Origin: Leptasterias polaris
Taxonomy: Eukaryota; Echinodermata; Asteroidea; Forcipulatida; Asteriidae
Assembly: GCA_037783415.1 (NCBI GenBank)
Contig: JAZGTN010000011.1
Coordinates: 1,302,001-1,366,000 of the forward strand
Direction of reading: 5' to 3'
DNA: 64,000 bases
In this document: positions 1-12,689 of the stretch, in pieces
Numbering within the stretch: the first letter of the stretch is position 1
How the letters are laid out: each line of letters opens with the position of its first letter
Notes under the pieces: model-generated
Seen by the model: only the letters and a program-made list of their open reading frames with translations
Database searches by the model: none
Told to the model about the DNA's origin: nothing
Program-made: the position numbers and the translations under genes

Positions 1-272
1 TAATAATACTAATAGTTTAGATTTCTGGTTAGTGAAAAATCTGGTTTAAAATTATTGAATGCATAAAACTTGTTTAAAATTAAGAAAACTGGAACTGGAT
101 TAAACTACATCAACAATTTGCTACAGGTCTTATCAATATTTATTTATAGTTTGATTCAAAGAAAACGTGTTTTTAATACAAATTTAAATTTCAAATTATG
201 ATATTTCTAATAAAAAAGGATTGCTTACAGAATCAGACTGTTTACAATTAAACAATAACATTGTGGTTTTCC

Positions 273-412
273 TTATTTAACACAACAAGCTACTCTTAAA
301 TTTCCCAGGAGACCTAACCCCATCCTGGTATCGGATGCTGATGCAGATGTTGAGAAAGCCTCATCAAGTGTCGTCAATGACCTATCTAACAAGGACAACC
401 TTGCAGTTGGAT
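273..412 (-). CDS. possible terminal coding exon, unknown protein
   Basis: On the minus strand a plausible acceptor (cttccactactgatg followed by tcaatacag) opens a frame of 45 residues ending in TAA at 275-273. The peptide is rich in Leu, Ser, Thr and Asp and looks more protein-like than its surroundings. It would need one base from the preceding exon. The candidate exon at 3804-3920 ends on a codon boundary, so the two cannot join directly; an intermediate exon would be needed. I do not recognise the product. It may equally be chance. Confidence 0.25.
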
Positions 413-759
413 CTGTATTGACATCAGTAGTGGAAGTGTCCAAAAGGACCATGTGAATAATAACATAATCATAACAAAAGAAAAATGTGTAAGAGTAAAG
501 CAAATTACTGGGCATATGTATTTTTGACAACTGTTTATTCCTGAGAACGAAATGCAAACAACTTAAAATGCACATAATTCCTTTTTTTTATTTTTAAGTC
601 AAACATAAAGATGAGGATGAATCGCAACATACTTCTTAGAAAATGAAAGATTTGACCATCATAAATTTGTATGCAATGTTTAAAGACGAATAAACTACGT
701 GTACAGTATGTCATGAAGGAAGTAAGCAGAACAGAATAACTGAGTGGTGTGTATTTATT

Positions 760-960
760 GTGTAAGATTGTATTATTTATGAAATATGTGTTTTTTCAAA
801 AATTGCCTTGGTGCCCTTTGCAAATTTTTGCAATCGCCTTGATGCCCTTTGGAATTTTTGAAAATTGCCTTGGTGCCCTAAATTTTTACAAAAAGTCAAG
901 GCAAAACTGCCTTGCCCCTTTCAAGCTGAAGTATCAGGGCTGCCTTGTTATGAATGATTT
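760..960 (-). repeat. degenerate tandem repeat, GGGCACCAAGGCAA family
   Basis: Three to four imperfect units of about 35-40 bp each contain ttgcc-ttggtgccctttg followed by a T-rich spacer. Read on the minus strand the units are gggcaccaaggcaatttt, and the block begins with gccctgatacttcagcttgaaagggg. The same wording recurs at 11905-12035, 44620-44760, 48150-48307 and 52485-52570, so this is a dispersed family. Confidence 0.6.
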
Positions 961-969
961 ACAAAACAC

Positions 970-3800
970 CACATTTTAGGCATATCACGCATTTATAAAT
1001 GTTTCAGATGATTTCAACATCAATGTCCGAACGTACAACTATAGTAACAAATTCAAAATCTAACAAAAAAGAACCTAGGCATTGTTGAACAATAAAAACA
1101 AAACAAATAAGGACTGTACCACAACATCTGTGTTTGACCAACAGAAAGGCCACAGATGGGACAACAAAAGAAAATTGTTAAAGTACAAATTTAACTCTTA
1201 CACACAGAAGTGTTGAGAAATGTTTCATCATCAAAACTTCATGGTTCTAGATATTATCAAGAGTAATATAGTAAGAAAAGAAAAAAGAAAACGAGGATAA
1301 CATGTGACATGTGAAGCGCTTATCACAGAGATAGCATTACTGGGGGGAAAAAACGGGGAAAAACCCCAACAACAACAACAACAACCACAAAAAACACTAA
1401 TAAAATTCCCTAACCAACAGGAAATTTTCCCAATCTTAAAGTTTGACCTCAATTCTTAAGATGCATGTAAATCAAGACCAAGTCAACACAAACTGACATT
1501 TCCACCAATTGATTAGAAGTTGAAACACAAGTGTCCAGCCACCATAGCCTCCAAGCATTGGTCTAATTGCATTTGTCATTATTATTAAATCTGTCATGGA
1601 ATTCACTGGTGAGCTAACACCCTTCAGATTCACTACCTGCTGTCACAAAGGTGAAACGATCATGGGTACTTCGCTTGGTTTACCTTTCACATTTTAAAGT
1701 CATAGTATAAGTCATCAGCTCTGTAATTATCTGATGACTGGCTGTTTTTATGCCATCCAGACCGGCTAATTACATTTTCTCATATTTGTGTCAGGGCAAG
1801 TAAGCACTACTTGAATTCTCAACAACACAATTCAATTGCCAATTTAATTTCTGTAATCATAGTATAAGAAATTATAATCAAAATATTTTTCATTTTTTAA
1901 ACATGTTCGTGCATATGATGTACACTTTGTTCAATAGTACTGAAATTACAATGAATAACAACTTTCACAGGTTGATTCTTGTAAAAAGAATGCTTACATT
2001 CAGTCTTACTGGACAAAACCTGAATGTTTTTTGCTTTCTTCAACAGGACAATCCTGTAGTGTACTTCTTCAATAACTTTGTAACAAATACATGTATTCCA
2101 AGTCAGGGAATGCTTTACAAACAAGGGAAATTGTTTACTGCAAATTGATCCAATATAAGTATTCAATCAAACTTTGTTCGGTTTAAGTGACATACTACAC
2201 AACTTACACACAAGTTTCAATCACATTTGCCCTGAATCCATATTACTACAGTGAGCTCTTTCTCTTAGAAGAGAAGAAAAAATAAAATATTTAAAAAAAT
2301 CTCAAGTTTCCTCACCTAACATTTCCTCAAAAAAGGGTGGGGGAATAATAAAGCAGGTTTTGTTCTTTTAAGAGCTTACTTTCCTGTCTTTATCCAAGTC
2401 CAAGCTTTAATTCTTCCTTCGAAACAAAATTATTTGTTAGTTTAAAACAGATTTGATTTATCAAACAAACATCCAAATAATTTGGTTTTCAAGGAAGTCC
2501 TCAGGGTCAGTGTAGGTTACAAAGCAAGTCACAACAGACAGGGAAAGAACTTGTGCACAGTGATACACATACTTGTAAATTAAACATTCTTACTAAGTGA
2601 ATCATTGTAAAGGTCAGTTTATAGTTTGCTTAATGCTGTCATGGAATTATTATGGCATTGAATTATTTTTCTGTTTTATCATGATTCATGAATTGTTTTT
2701 TTCCTGATGCCTTAGATATTTTCATTTTGAGTTTTTCAAAATGTTGTTGAGAGATGGTCCATTATGGTATTGTGAAGAATATTTTACTCTTTTTTTTAAA
2801 ACCCAACAATTTTTTTAGAAGCATGCATAGCGTCAAAAATATCTGCACAAAATATATTTAACATCAAAATCAAATCTGTGAAGATATCTTTGAAATATCA
2901 GCACATAACAGTTTTTTAGACCCAAAAGATTTTTCAATATGTCTTGGTCTGCTTAATACACACACGCTTTTATTTCTCTGGCCTCACAGCAGCAAGACAA
3001 CAGTTCCTAAACTAGATTTTAATTTCTTAAAAGATGGCAGCTTCTAAGCTGGGTATTTTTCTGAGTGTGTGTGTATGTATTGGGGGAGGGGATAAGTACA
3101 ATGTAGAGTCGGAATATAATTTATCTTAACTTTTTACAAAAGGTAAGATTTCAGGTTCTACTTTCTGAACTGTTTTCTTTTTTCACTGATATAAACAATT
3201 TTGACTGGTCATGTCTGTAACAGAAGCCCTACGCTCAGACATAGTCAAAGCAAAAGCTTCAGTCAGTCTCCCAGCATTCTTGACTGTCTCCCTGTAATAA
3301 TATTTTGACTACCGGAATGTAAAGGGAACCTCACAACAGAAAGAGAACGCTCAGAACTTAATTGGACAAACCCCAAAGAGTAACACCTAGGATAAATTCT
3401 GCAGAGAATAAGTAAAATAGAACTTGTTGCACTTAATTGGTCATGAAGTCAGTGGGTATGGTCCCAGTGTAAAAGACCCCTTCAATATTTTGTAATTAAA
3501 TTATGAGAGAGGAGTGGTGGATAGGTTGGGGGATGTGTGTCATTCATTGTAGTTTTCAAGAAATGTCATAAATTTAATCAAACACTTTTTATCTTTGGTT
3601 AGTGAATTGAAAAATTAATTTAAAAAAAGACAGGTTCATTTTCAAGATTGACATACTGTATTGTTAAGACTACTGCAGTTACATCAACCGAGGGAATATT
3701 TCTGCAATATAATTGTTACCATTCAATAAATTTTTAAAAAAATAATTCATTTTTGTTTGTATTGCCAAGAAGGTACACAAGAACATGATCCAAAGAGACT
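970..3800. other. AT-rich non-coding DNA
   Basis: No open frame with coding character, no tRNA-like sequence and no clear repeat was seen apart from A-rich and CAA-rich simple stretches near 1330-1400. It may be intron of a minus-strand gene that starts at 3920. Confidence 0.4.
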
Positions 3801-3803
3801 TAC

Positions 3804-3920
3804 ATTTTCCTCATCTTTCCTCTTGATCATATCCTCTAACTTATCCACCCTTCGGTTCAAGGCAGCAATGGCACCCCAGATAGCATTCAAAGTATCCTGA
3901 ACTTTTGTCTCCATCTCCAT
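3804..3920 (-). CDS. candidate first coding exon, short coiled-coil protein
   Basis: The ATG at 3920-3918 lies in a strong context (CACCATGG), with an in-frame TGA upstream, so this start is favoured. The frame gives 39 residues, then a consensus donor (AAAAT|GTAAGT) on a codon boundary. The peptide starts MEMETKVQDTLNAIWGAIAA and continues with a heptad-like, charged stretch (Leu-Asn-Arg-Arg-Val-Asp-Lys-Leu-Glu-Asp-Met-Ile), typical of a short coiled coil. Without splicing the frame runs about 18 codons into the intron. I do not recognise the family. Remaining exons should lie below 3800 and were not confidently identified. Confidence 0.55.
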
Positions 3921-6900
3921 GGTGACCAAACAAAATAATCCTCTTCACGTTCAGCGAGCAAACTAAGACTGTGATTCAAGTCGCAAACAACCTGTGCAAT
4001 TTTTATGTCTCGATGGAGAATATGCTGAATCCAGTGGATGTAGGGTGTTCTCAAAAAGTCACCAACTTCCTCACGACGACGTTGGTGTTGTCCTACTGAT
4101 GACTTTCATCAAGTTGAACAATGCTTGGATCTGGGCCAGCTGTATGCGGACTATAAAGTAGACAACACCAGGAGCCAGTGCAGTCACATGATACTCACCT
4201 TACCAATGGGATGATGCACATGATGATATTCATCAACTAGCCCTACAGTACGCTGCCAGCTGGTCTCGGGGTGGTCTCTTCATTTGGTATTTTGTAACCT
4301 TTATTTCATTATCATAATTTGTTTTTCTTTTTCTTTTTTTGGCGGGGTCGTAATCAAATTCCCTTGCATCAGCTGGGTGCGGCTGATGATAAAAGATTTG
4401 TTTCACGTGTTAATATTTGCAGCATTTCTGAGGGTTTGGTTGTGGGTTATTTTCACAGATTGGTTCATGTGTGGTTATTTGTGTAGTCATCCTCATACAG
4501 TGAGGCAGGTTGACGACAAGAGGTGACCAGGGAGAGAGGATGCGAGTTTGACATTCCAAGGAGCTGACTCAAGGAGGGGTTGACATGGTTTTGTTGGATG
4601 GTGGCCAAGCATAGTGATGCAGGTTGTTTTGTAAGATCGGAGCTCACAGCCGTTACACAAGATGAAGGAGCGCGTATCATGATCCTCATTTCATCATCTC
4701 TGACATTGATACATTTCCAAGTGATGATGGGGCCCTTGTGACATGCCGTCACGAGTAAGTCAAAAGTCAACTTGTCAAATGCTTCAAAATAGTAATAAGG
4801 ACTTCCAAATATAAAACAAGAGACAACCAAAGAAGATTTACAAACATTTCTGAGATCACAGTATGCTAAATTTACAAATTAGTGGCGAGCCGTTTTTCCC
4901 TCTCTCATATTTTGAGTGTACATTATTGAACACAAATTTAAACAGCACCAAAACTCAAGACATAAGTTCATAACATGTATTGAACGCTTGAAAATTTAGT
5001 TTTTAATTTCTCTCTTAAGTAATATGGTAAATCTTATGAGCGATGTGGCTAAAGAAAGACTTGTGCCTCATATTTCAAATTGGGAGTTGAATGAGAAACA
5101 CTCATGCAGTGTTTACACAAAATTTGCAAATTCATGGGTAAAAATAAATGCAAATTATGGGAAAACTTATAACCAGTATTATTGTCATCTATAGTCATTT
5201 CCATTGATATTCAAATTTAATGAAATCAAGTTCAAGACCAAGGATGACTGCAACAAACATCCAACCCCCAAAAATATCACAGAAAGACCACAAGTCTGGC
5301 AAACAGATCAAATAATCCACCAGAGACTCCAAATTCCAAATATCTATAAACCACAGAGTCTACTCTTCCATTCCATCTCAAGACCCTTTTTGTACATTGT
5401 GGAACTACATAATATTAAAATAAATTCAAGCTTAATCATGTGTTTCCGGACTTTCAGTATTTGAAAAAGTTTATATGTTTTTAAATGGTTCGACTGGGCA
5501 TCAGTGAAAAACAGCTTTCATGCTGAGCTGATTTTACCCAGTATAAATATAGTATAAATAAATAAAGTAGAAATAAAACAATTGTTTCAATTGTTCCACT
5601 ATTGAAAAAAAATCATTTGGTCATGTCGATGGGCATCAGCAGTGTAGTTCATGCATGTAATGTCTTCATGTGCACATCAATACAAATTATTGAAACTGAT
5701 TTAAAAGCGGATCTCAGCGATTAAACTAAGTTCATTTGAGAAGTATTTTTTGACACAGGAAGAAGTCTAATGCAGGTAGATTACATACAGCTAAAAAGTC
5801 CAGTTAAAAAGTATGCGTTTTCTGTATGGTTTGTGAGCTTTCAATAGTCGGACTACAGTGTAAAATGCACAACTATTTCAATCCATATCTAATATTTAAA
5901 ATTTGATGTCTACAAATTAAACATCTTAAAAACATTCAATACTCACATGATATTTTACACCAAGCATTTTCAGATTCTTGAACGATAATCTCGTCTTCAG
6001 AAGAAGAGTTAAAAAAAAAGTAAGATTGATGGTCTGTCTCAAAGAGTAAATTTTTCCAGCAATAAGTAGTTTCAAGATCGGACCCATCTATTTAAGGCAA
6101 CCTTGAGAAATATCCCATAATTTTTGCTCTTTGAATAATCTCATTCAGGAATCACCACTGACAAAAAGTGAAGGTGGGGAGGTAAGTTTGACTACCCAAA
6201 GGCACGCATTCAAACTATTTGTACCCCCACTTCACGCTGGTCTAGCTTTTCTTTTTTAAACAGTCTCTAAATCAGCATTAATCATGTTTAGCAATTTAGC
6301 AATTAGACTCTAGGAGAGCTGTATATTGTATCAACAGGAGCCAATTTGGCAAATCTGGTAAGCACACATGATCTCCAGTTAAAGCTTCTTAGCAGAGAAG
6401 GATCACCAATCAAAAACACCATATGGTGGATACGGTTTGTGAAAGGGCCCAAGGAAATCTGTGCTAAGCGAATTTAGTGTTTATCTGCTAAGCTGTTCTC
6501 TTAAATTAGACCCAGATCTCACGCAATGCATAGATTTCTTCCACCAATTTCCTTGGGTCTCTTTTCAAATGTCAAGACATGTACGAATTAAACTATGATA
6601 AAGAAAGAGGATTTATTTGCACCAGTGTGTGCGCACGTTCGCATAGGGAATGGTGGGTTATTTTGGCAAGGACGGACAGGGGGCTTCAGATGTGTAATGG
6701 TCTCTTGACTAGTCTAGATGAAAATCAAGTGCCAAAAAATTTGGCAGGAATGCGACCCTCTGTGCAAGTTATTTGTTCATTTGTACTGAAGGGAACATGG
6801 CATTTTAAAAGGACTTCTAAACAATAAAAGTGTACATATCTATATTGAAGGTTTTTTAAATGAATGCAAAACACCCGAAATGTTGGGAAGTTTGAACTCC

Positions 6901-7165
6901 GCCACCCTCTCCTCCCCCTCACATCCATGGCAACATAAAAATACTATTTACTCAGGTTTTGCACTCTGAAAATATATCCAAGTTGGTTATTCAGGATACA
7001 GGAAGGAAACCCTAGGGCCATGACATCCGCCTTTCTCATCTCACAACCACTCCACCATAAGAGCTTATCAAGTGAAGTGAATAATGAGAGGCTGGGTATG
7101 TCTTGGATCATCCTTTCCTCCCGAGAAGAATGCATGCCAAAATTAAAGCTGCAATCATTTTAACA
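3921..7165. other. upstream region and non-coding DNA
   Basis: The first 150 bases contain several CpGs (around 4070-4085) and are the likely promoter and 5' leader of the minus-strand exon at 3804-3920. The remainder shows several medium-length frames on both strands, but none has credible splice sites plus protein-like content. Confidence 0.35.
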
Positions 7166-7310
7166 CCAGTGTGCATATCTGCTCTAGAACGGGAAAGGTC
7201 ATCGGTTCGAATCCCTAGCGAGCGATATGCCTGTGGGTTTTTTTCCACAGGACTCGGGAAAAACTGAGTATACAGTGCTTCATACACACCTGTATAAGTT
7301 CAAAAATCAA
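7165..7310 (+). mobile_element. tRNA-derived SINE, copy with CCTGTGG hairpin
   Basis: A degenerate tRNA head ends in a B-box-like ggttcgaatccc at 7203-7214. It is followed by the body motif gatatgcctgtggg, a T-run, ccacagga and gagtatacagtg. The same body occurs at 39418-39545 (plus) and 43440-43560 (minus), so this is a dispersed SINE family. Confidence 0.6.
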
Positions 7311-7367
7311 ATAATATTCTTTATCCACATTGCTAACAATATAGGATTCAAACTACTTTTAACCAAG

Positions 7368-7535
7368 GGGCTAGCTTGTGGTCTAGTGGTAAGACATCTG
7401 CTCGAGCATGGCAAATGTCGTGGGTTCGAATCCCACCCGACCGATATGCCAGTGTTAATTATAGTTTTTCTTTACGGCCTCTGCTTTTGTGTAAATTTAG
7501 TGTATGTTTGTAAACGTGCAGTAATAAAGACCATC
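7368..7535 (+). mobile_element. tRNA-derived SINE or degenerate tRNA head
   Basis: It begins ggggctagcttgtggtct and carries a perfect T-arm, GTGGG-TTCGAAT-CCCAC, at 7420-7436, then cgatatgcc as in its neighbour at 7165-7310. The acceptor ends do not pair (GGGGCTA against CCGACCG) and the anticodon arm is irregular, so it is a tRNA-derived repeat and not a working tRNA gene. Confidence 0.55.
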
Positions 7536-8029
7536 AAATAAAATTTAGCAATTTCAACTCTTCTTGCTGTAGTAGATATCCAATTAAGTAGAAATTTGTC
7601 ATATTACGTTGTGCACTGAAGGATCCATTTTCTGTGGTTATATTTTTTGCTGTTTTTAATCAGCAGCTTTGACAGTCTATCATACTTTTGATTATAAAAG
7701 GACACATCAAAAATAAGTGAATTATATATGCACATCCCACGATACAGTATTACATGTACATAAAAAGTGTTAAAAAGTAAATAAGCTTTCACACCTTTTT
7801 CTTTATTGTATTGACCACGTCTGGTGAAAACTTCACAAGTTGGATTCTGACAACAATTGCTCAGCTGAGTGCAATAGATATAAATAACACCATCACACCA
7901 TAAGCCTTAACTGCCCTATCCAATTGGTAATGGTTTATGTTAATTACAAAGTCTGCTATCAGCTCATTGGCAGTCAACATCATTGAATATTTAAATACAG
8001 GGCCAGTTCCTAAATGAGCATGGCCTATC

Positions 8030-8150
8030 CTCTTCAAAGATAAAATTCAAGGTGCATACCTGTGCATGCTACACATTGGAATGTCTGGTACAACAGCAGA
8101 CCAACAGCAAAAAAAGAGGATGCTCTGAAATTGTTCAGGGTGTTTATAAA
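8030..8150. repeat. dispersed repeat, copy shared with 45950-46100
   Basis: The motif gtgc-tacacattggaatgtc followed by accaacag and gctctgaaattgttc matches gtgcacactacacaatggaa, caataagaaa and ctctgaagttgttc at 45990-46085. The two blocks therefore look like diverged copies of one element. Confidence 0.4.
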
Positions 8151-8650
8151 CGCCCACCATAAGGCAATTTAGACCTTTCAAGAAGCAGAATAAAAAGCTG
8201 AGTCAGACATTAAATTTTTATGAAACTTATGTAACAAACAGTTATTGATGTAAAAACTTCTTATAAAAGGTGACACAGATACAAATTTCACTGCCTGCTT
8301 TTATGACTCCCCATGAAAAGAAAGGTAGGATAAGAATTAGAATTAGATCAACTGCTTTCCAATTTTTCGCGCAGCTAGCAGTTGAAAGGATAGAATGAGA
8401 GAACAATTTTTTGTTTCTAGGCCTTCCAGGATACTTGCATGTGATTCAAACCAATAGCAACCTAGTATAGGTTTCAGTTTCAAGAAGTATATTTGACCTA
8501 AAAATGGTGGGCGGTGGGAAACATTCCCAGAAAGGCGTGATAATGAGATTCAGTTTTCCTTTACTTTATTTAACAGTGTACTCATTTAATTTTTTTTCAT
8601 TTCATTAATGCTGGTTGTGAAGCCAAGGATTCTCAGAAAAGCGAACTTAG

Positions 8651-8870
8651 TCACCATACTTGCCAAGATCCCCATAGAAAGAACACAAGGAAGGAAGTTT
8701 CAGTTTTAGATGTGGGAGGCAAACCCCAGAGAAATATCCCAAGGAAAATGTACACAGTTAAGTAGGGACTAAAAACCCAAACAACATAGTGCCCCCGGCG
8801 GGATTCGAACCAAGTTCCTAGAGGGGTTAGGTGAGGAAAGATACCACTACGCCAAACCCATACATTACCA
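8651..8870 (-). mobile_element. tRNA-derived SINE, CCTCCCACATCTAAAACTG family
   Basis: Read on the minus strand, a tRNA-like head (ggtttggcgtagtgg ... ggttcgaatcccgcc) is followed by a body with ttttagtccctac and the conserved core cctcccacatctaaaactga. Three other loci share this core: 41834 (in an interrupted copy), 55745 and, for the 5' half, 41000-41100. Confidence 0.7.
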
Positions 8871-8884
8871 AACAGAAGTATCAA

Positions 8885-10655
8885 GTCTAGTTTGATATGC
8901 TAATATAATCTTCTTCTTTTTTAAATAATAACAAAAACCATCAGTTAAGAGTCTTTGTTGTTTGCTTTAAACAAAAACACAACATGACCACATCTCCATA
9001 GACCACTCATCAGACCACCCAAACAGTGCCGTCAATGAGGTCAATAAAGACCTATCATTGGCTGAGAGTTGTGCGCGGCGCAAACACACCTGCACGTTTC
9101 CATTGTTTGACCGCAGTGATGGCAGCAAATGCACAGGGTCTATTAATGGTGGTATCAATCCATGGTGTCCTATATACATTTATTGTACGTAGGCCAACAT
9201 GTTTGTACTTTTAGTTTTGTCTTTATGATCGAAAGTCCGCCTGTACATAATGTTCTTGTTTGGAAAGAATACTTTATGTTTCCTATATAATTCCCAGAAC
9301 CTTCAGAATAATTAAAATGGTTTTCATTTTATTTCAAAATAATATCAATAAAAAATGTCATCACCTGGTTTGAATTCAAGTTCACAACGTTGACGGTTGA
9401 CAAGTTTTAGTTTAGTTTGTTGAGGATAAGTGAATTACTTAGTCAGAATGAAAAAGGTTAATAAATTTAACTCAATAAACACACTATGTACCTTGGGTGC
9501 ACAATATTTAAAATGTTATGGGGGTATACTCAATTTACTTTTATCTGTAGCACAATGTTTCCCCTGATGAAAATGTTTGTAAAGATTCTCTTCAAAGAAC
9601 TATACAGTTTTTCATTCCCCTAAAGAGGGCGCTGTTTACATTCAACAATTGAAAATCCCTCACAAATTACACACAAATACGCCTGAATGGCTACCACCAA
9701 CAACAGGTTTTAGATTACAAATCACTGTTGGCAGGTTTGACCTTGGGAAGTCAAAAATGAAATCAACAAAATTATCGTAACTTTCTCTATTGTCACCTAA
9801 TTGTTTGCCAACATTAAGTGCAAACTGTTATCAGTAAGGGAAAATGTTTTTTCTACATAATTTAGAAACAAACAAAATTCTTATTAAAAAAAAATTAAAA
9901 ATATGTCATGTTACATTTCATCCACAATCCTTCATTATTAACACCATTAGTGCAATATTTTGGCCTGACCTTAAGTGTCCAGTTTTAGTAAAATTTGGCA
10001 CACTTGTACAGTGTGTTGCACTCAGCATGGTTCCCCAACAACACAACAGAACATGGTGCTTATCTGGCTGTTAGTGTTAGCACTGGGAAGGGGGAATTCA
10101 CTACATGTACGTGTCTTTCATGGAAGAAGTGACGTTATTGATGTGCATGGTCTCAAGATAGTGTTGTTTTATCTCTCCAATCAAAAGTCACTGTGTTCCT
10201 CTTTGAGAAGCCATTTCTAAAAGAAGTCTTTTTCAAAAAATACAAAATTTAAATGTAGTGGCCTCATCATGTGGCCTACCTCATTTATATCAATCCAGAC
10301 TATTATTAACAAATGATTGTAATGACTTATGAAAATAAATGATTGTAATGATTACATTGATCTTGTAATCCCACAAAATCTGATAGAGTCCATCCTGAGT
10401 CATCTACCTAAAATGAATATGATACATCATCATATCACACATGCTTTCAAGCCTAGCGTGTTATCTAGACAAATTGAATTACCTGTCCTGTCCTCATTCC
10501 TAAATAAAATTTGTGTCTCGTGATTACTCAAACAATCACTACACATTCATCCTTTAAAGCAATTTGCTGCATTAATTAATACAACTTACGTGTCTCATGT
10601 GTTATTTAAAGCAATGGCAATATATTTGATTAAAAGAAAGGGATCAGTACGCTTA
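8885..10655. other. non-coding DNA, no feature recognised
   Basis: Only short frames occur, and I found no recognisable exon or repeat. Confidence 0.35.
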
Positions 10656-10657
10656 AC

Positions 10658-10725
10658 CAGCGAGGCGTGTGATCATGTGACTCACAATGGTCAGCGAGGC
10701 GTGTGATCATGTGACTCACAATGGT
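10658..10725 (+). repeat. perfect 34-bp tandem duplication
   Basis: The 34-bp unit starting cagcgaggcgtgtgatcatg occurs twice in a row (10658-10691 and 10692-10725) without mismatch. It contains tgatca and atgtgactcac. Confidence 0.85.
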
Positions 10726-11904
10726 CAAGGTGGGGCATCTTGACTAGTAGAGTCAATGACGAGATTGAATCCCACAAAACGTAGCAGTCATTTTCTAGAT
10801 GAGTTAGCCATGACACAGTCTAGCCTCATGTAAATTATGCACATTTGTATTCAATGTCTGCACATTGCTCACTGTAACATTATCTCCCAGTAGCCTCTAT
10901 AGTCTGAGAAATGCTTCAAGTTACACTCTTGCCATTGATTTCATGAGCTTTTGTGCATCTGCACAGAATAGTCCAGGGATTTTAAAGACATGGATACAGC
11001 CATATTTTGATTCTGTCGATTAATTAAGTGCCCCCATACATGGTATCAAAAAAATTGCATTTTGTAACTGTTCCAACATATATGGGGGTCTGTTGTTGAT
11101 AGAATCTCTCAAAGAAAAGTGTTTTGTCTACAACTGTTTTGTTTTGAGGGTTTTTGTGTGTGTTTTTTTTAAAGTACTGCCAAAAGTCATGTTTGAGTTG
11201 TCATCTTTCCACATTTAACTAAATGAAAATAACGAATAAGCTGGAACTCAAGGATGTTTAGTGTTTTGTTTTTTCAATATAGAGAGAGTTTTTTTTAACG
11301 ATGTCACGTCAATGCCATGCATTAAATGTAAAAAAGAGCTGATTCACCGATAGTGACTACAGCAACAGCAAAATCAGTTATTCTTCAAGCCTGAAAAGCA
11401 GTTTCATTTAGTTCCGAAATGAGTCCAGTGTTTCACAAAATTTTCTATTGTTGTCAGCCCAAAAAACAGAAAAGAAAAAGAAAGGATAGGAGTTGCATCT
11501 TTAATGCCTGTAAAATGGTGACAAGCACACCTTGGTGCGTCAGCTGCCAGACAATGAAAGTGGCAGATGAACTTTAGGGAATGTTCTCCCAAGGAGAAGA
11601 ATGAGTCAGGGATCAAAGGAGGGATGAGGAGGAGAGGCAAAAAGGAGTTCAAGAAAAGCACAAGAAAAGGCATTGAACACTACGATAGTGAAGATGTTAT
11701 ATCGCACAATACTGCACACTTTTGTAGAAACATGCAGGGTTTAAGGAGAGTTCTCACTTGCAAATGGCAAGTTGTAATAATGTTCTGACATACAATATCA
11801 AATAAAATAGCTTCAGTAAAGGCCCTAATATAATATGAAAAGGGGCAAGTTTGAAGACTTAGTAACACTAACTAACACATACCGTACAAAAACTGTTCTG
11901 ACAC

Positions 11905-12035
11905 TTTGTTCTTGCAAGGGCACCTCAATGAGGGAAATGCAAATTTGTACTGGAACATTTTAAAGAGCACCCAGGCAATAACCAAGGGACATGGAGTGGA
12001 GGAGGGAATTGCCTCCATAGCCTTCATGAAGTACA
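11905..12035 (+). repeat. GGGCACC family repeat copy
   Basis: The block has cacctcaatgagggaaatgc, aacattttaaag and cacccaggcaata, and ends with attgcctcca and ccttcatgaag. The same order of motifs is found at 44615-44760. Confidence 0.55.
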
Positions 12036-12214
12036 TGTTCATGTATCAGGAATGCAGACGTTAATGCTTCTCACAACTTAACCTATTTTACTGGATGTAT
12101 CCGAGTCACAATTTCAGAATTTGGACTATTTTTATAATGAGGTTCTTCATGCTCTGATTTATACAAGATGCATTCATGTTAAATTTGTTTCTTTACATTT
12201 TGTAGGCCTACATG

Positions 12215-12680
12215 TCTGCGAGTATGTCTACCCATTGAAACTGAGGACTATAACAAAAGGGAACCCAGGTGTTTTAGAGCGAGGACGCCCTCGTTTCTTT
12301 TCTGTACAAGACCAATGAAGATGTCACTAAAATTAAAATAAGTTCAAAACAATGGGAGAACAAAGAGAAGTCCTCAAATTGACGGGTTCACAAACAAACG
12401 TGTGTTTGAGGGTGTCTACCCATTGACACATAAGACTTTAACAAAAGGAATCCGGGTGTTTTGACTTCGCTTTCATGAACAAAACCAATGGGGATGTCGT
12501 TAAAAAGAAAACAAAGTCCAAACAATTGGAGAACAAGAGAGAAGTCCTCAATTTACTCAGAGGACAAACTTGTCTGTGTGTGTGTGAGTAGGTAACCACA
12601 TTCAAACCGGGGACCTATAACAAAAGAGGACAATAGGTCCCCGGTTGCTATCACAAAGGAAAGCATTGTGGTCCACGGTT
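12215..12680 (+). repeat. diverged tandem repeat, about 175-190 bp period
   Basis: Two and a half units are visible. Each starts tgtctacccattgaca (12224, 12412; degenerate at 12586) and contains aacaaaagg and, further on, agaagtcctcaa with an accaatg-gatgtc block. The third unit is diverged and passes into a gttgctatcacaaag duplication. Confidence 0.6.
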
Positions 12681-12689
12681 GCTGTTGCT

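Noticed and set aside
4465..4830. 121-codon minus-strand frame
   Set aside because: Composition not protein-like, no family resemblance, no supporting splice sites or start context.
7368..7445. Functional tRNA gene
   Set aside because: T-arm is perfect, but acceptor ends do not pair, the anticodon stem is irregular and a SINE body follows.
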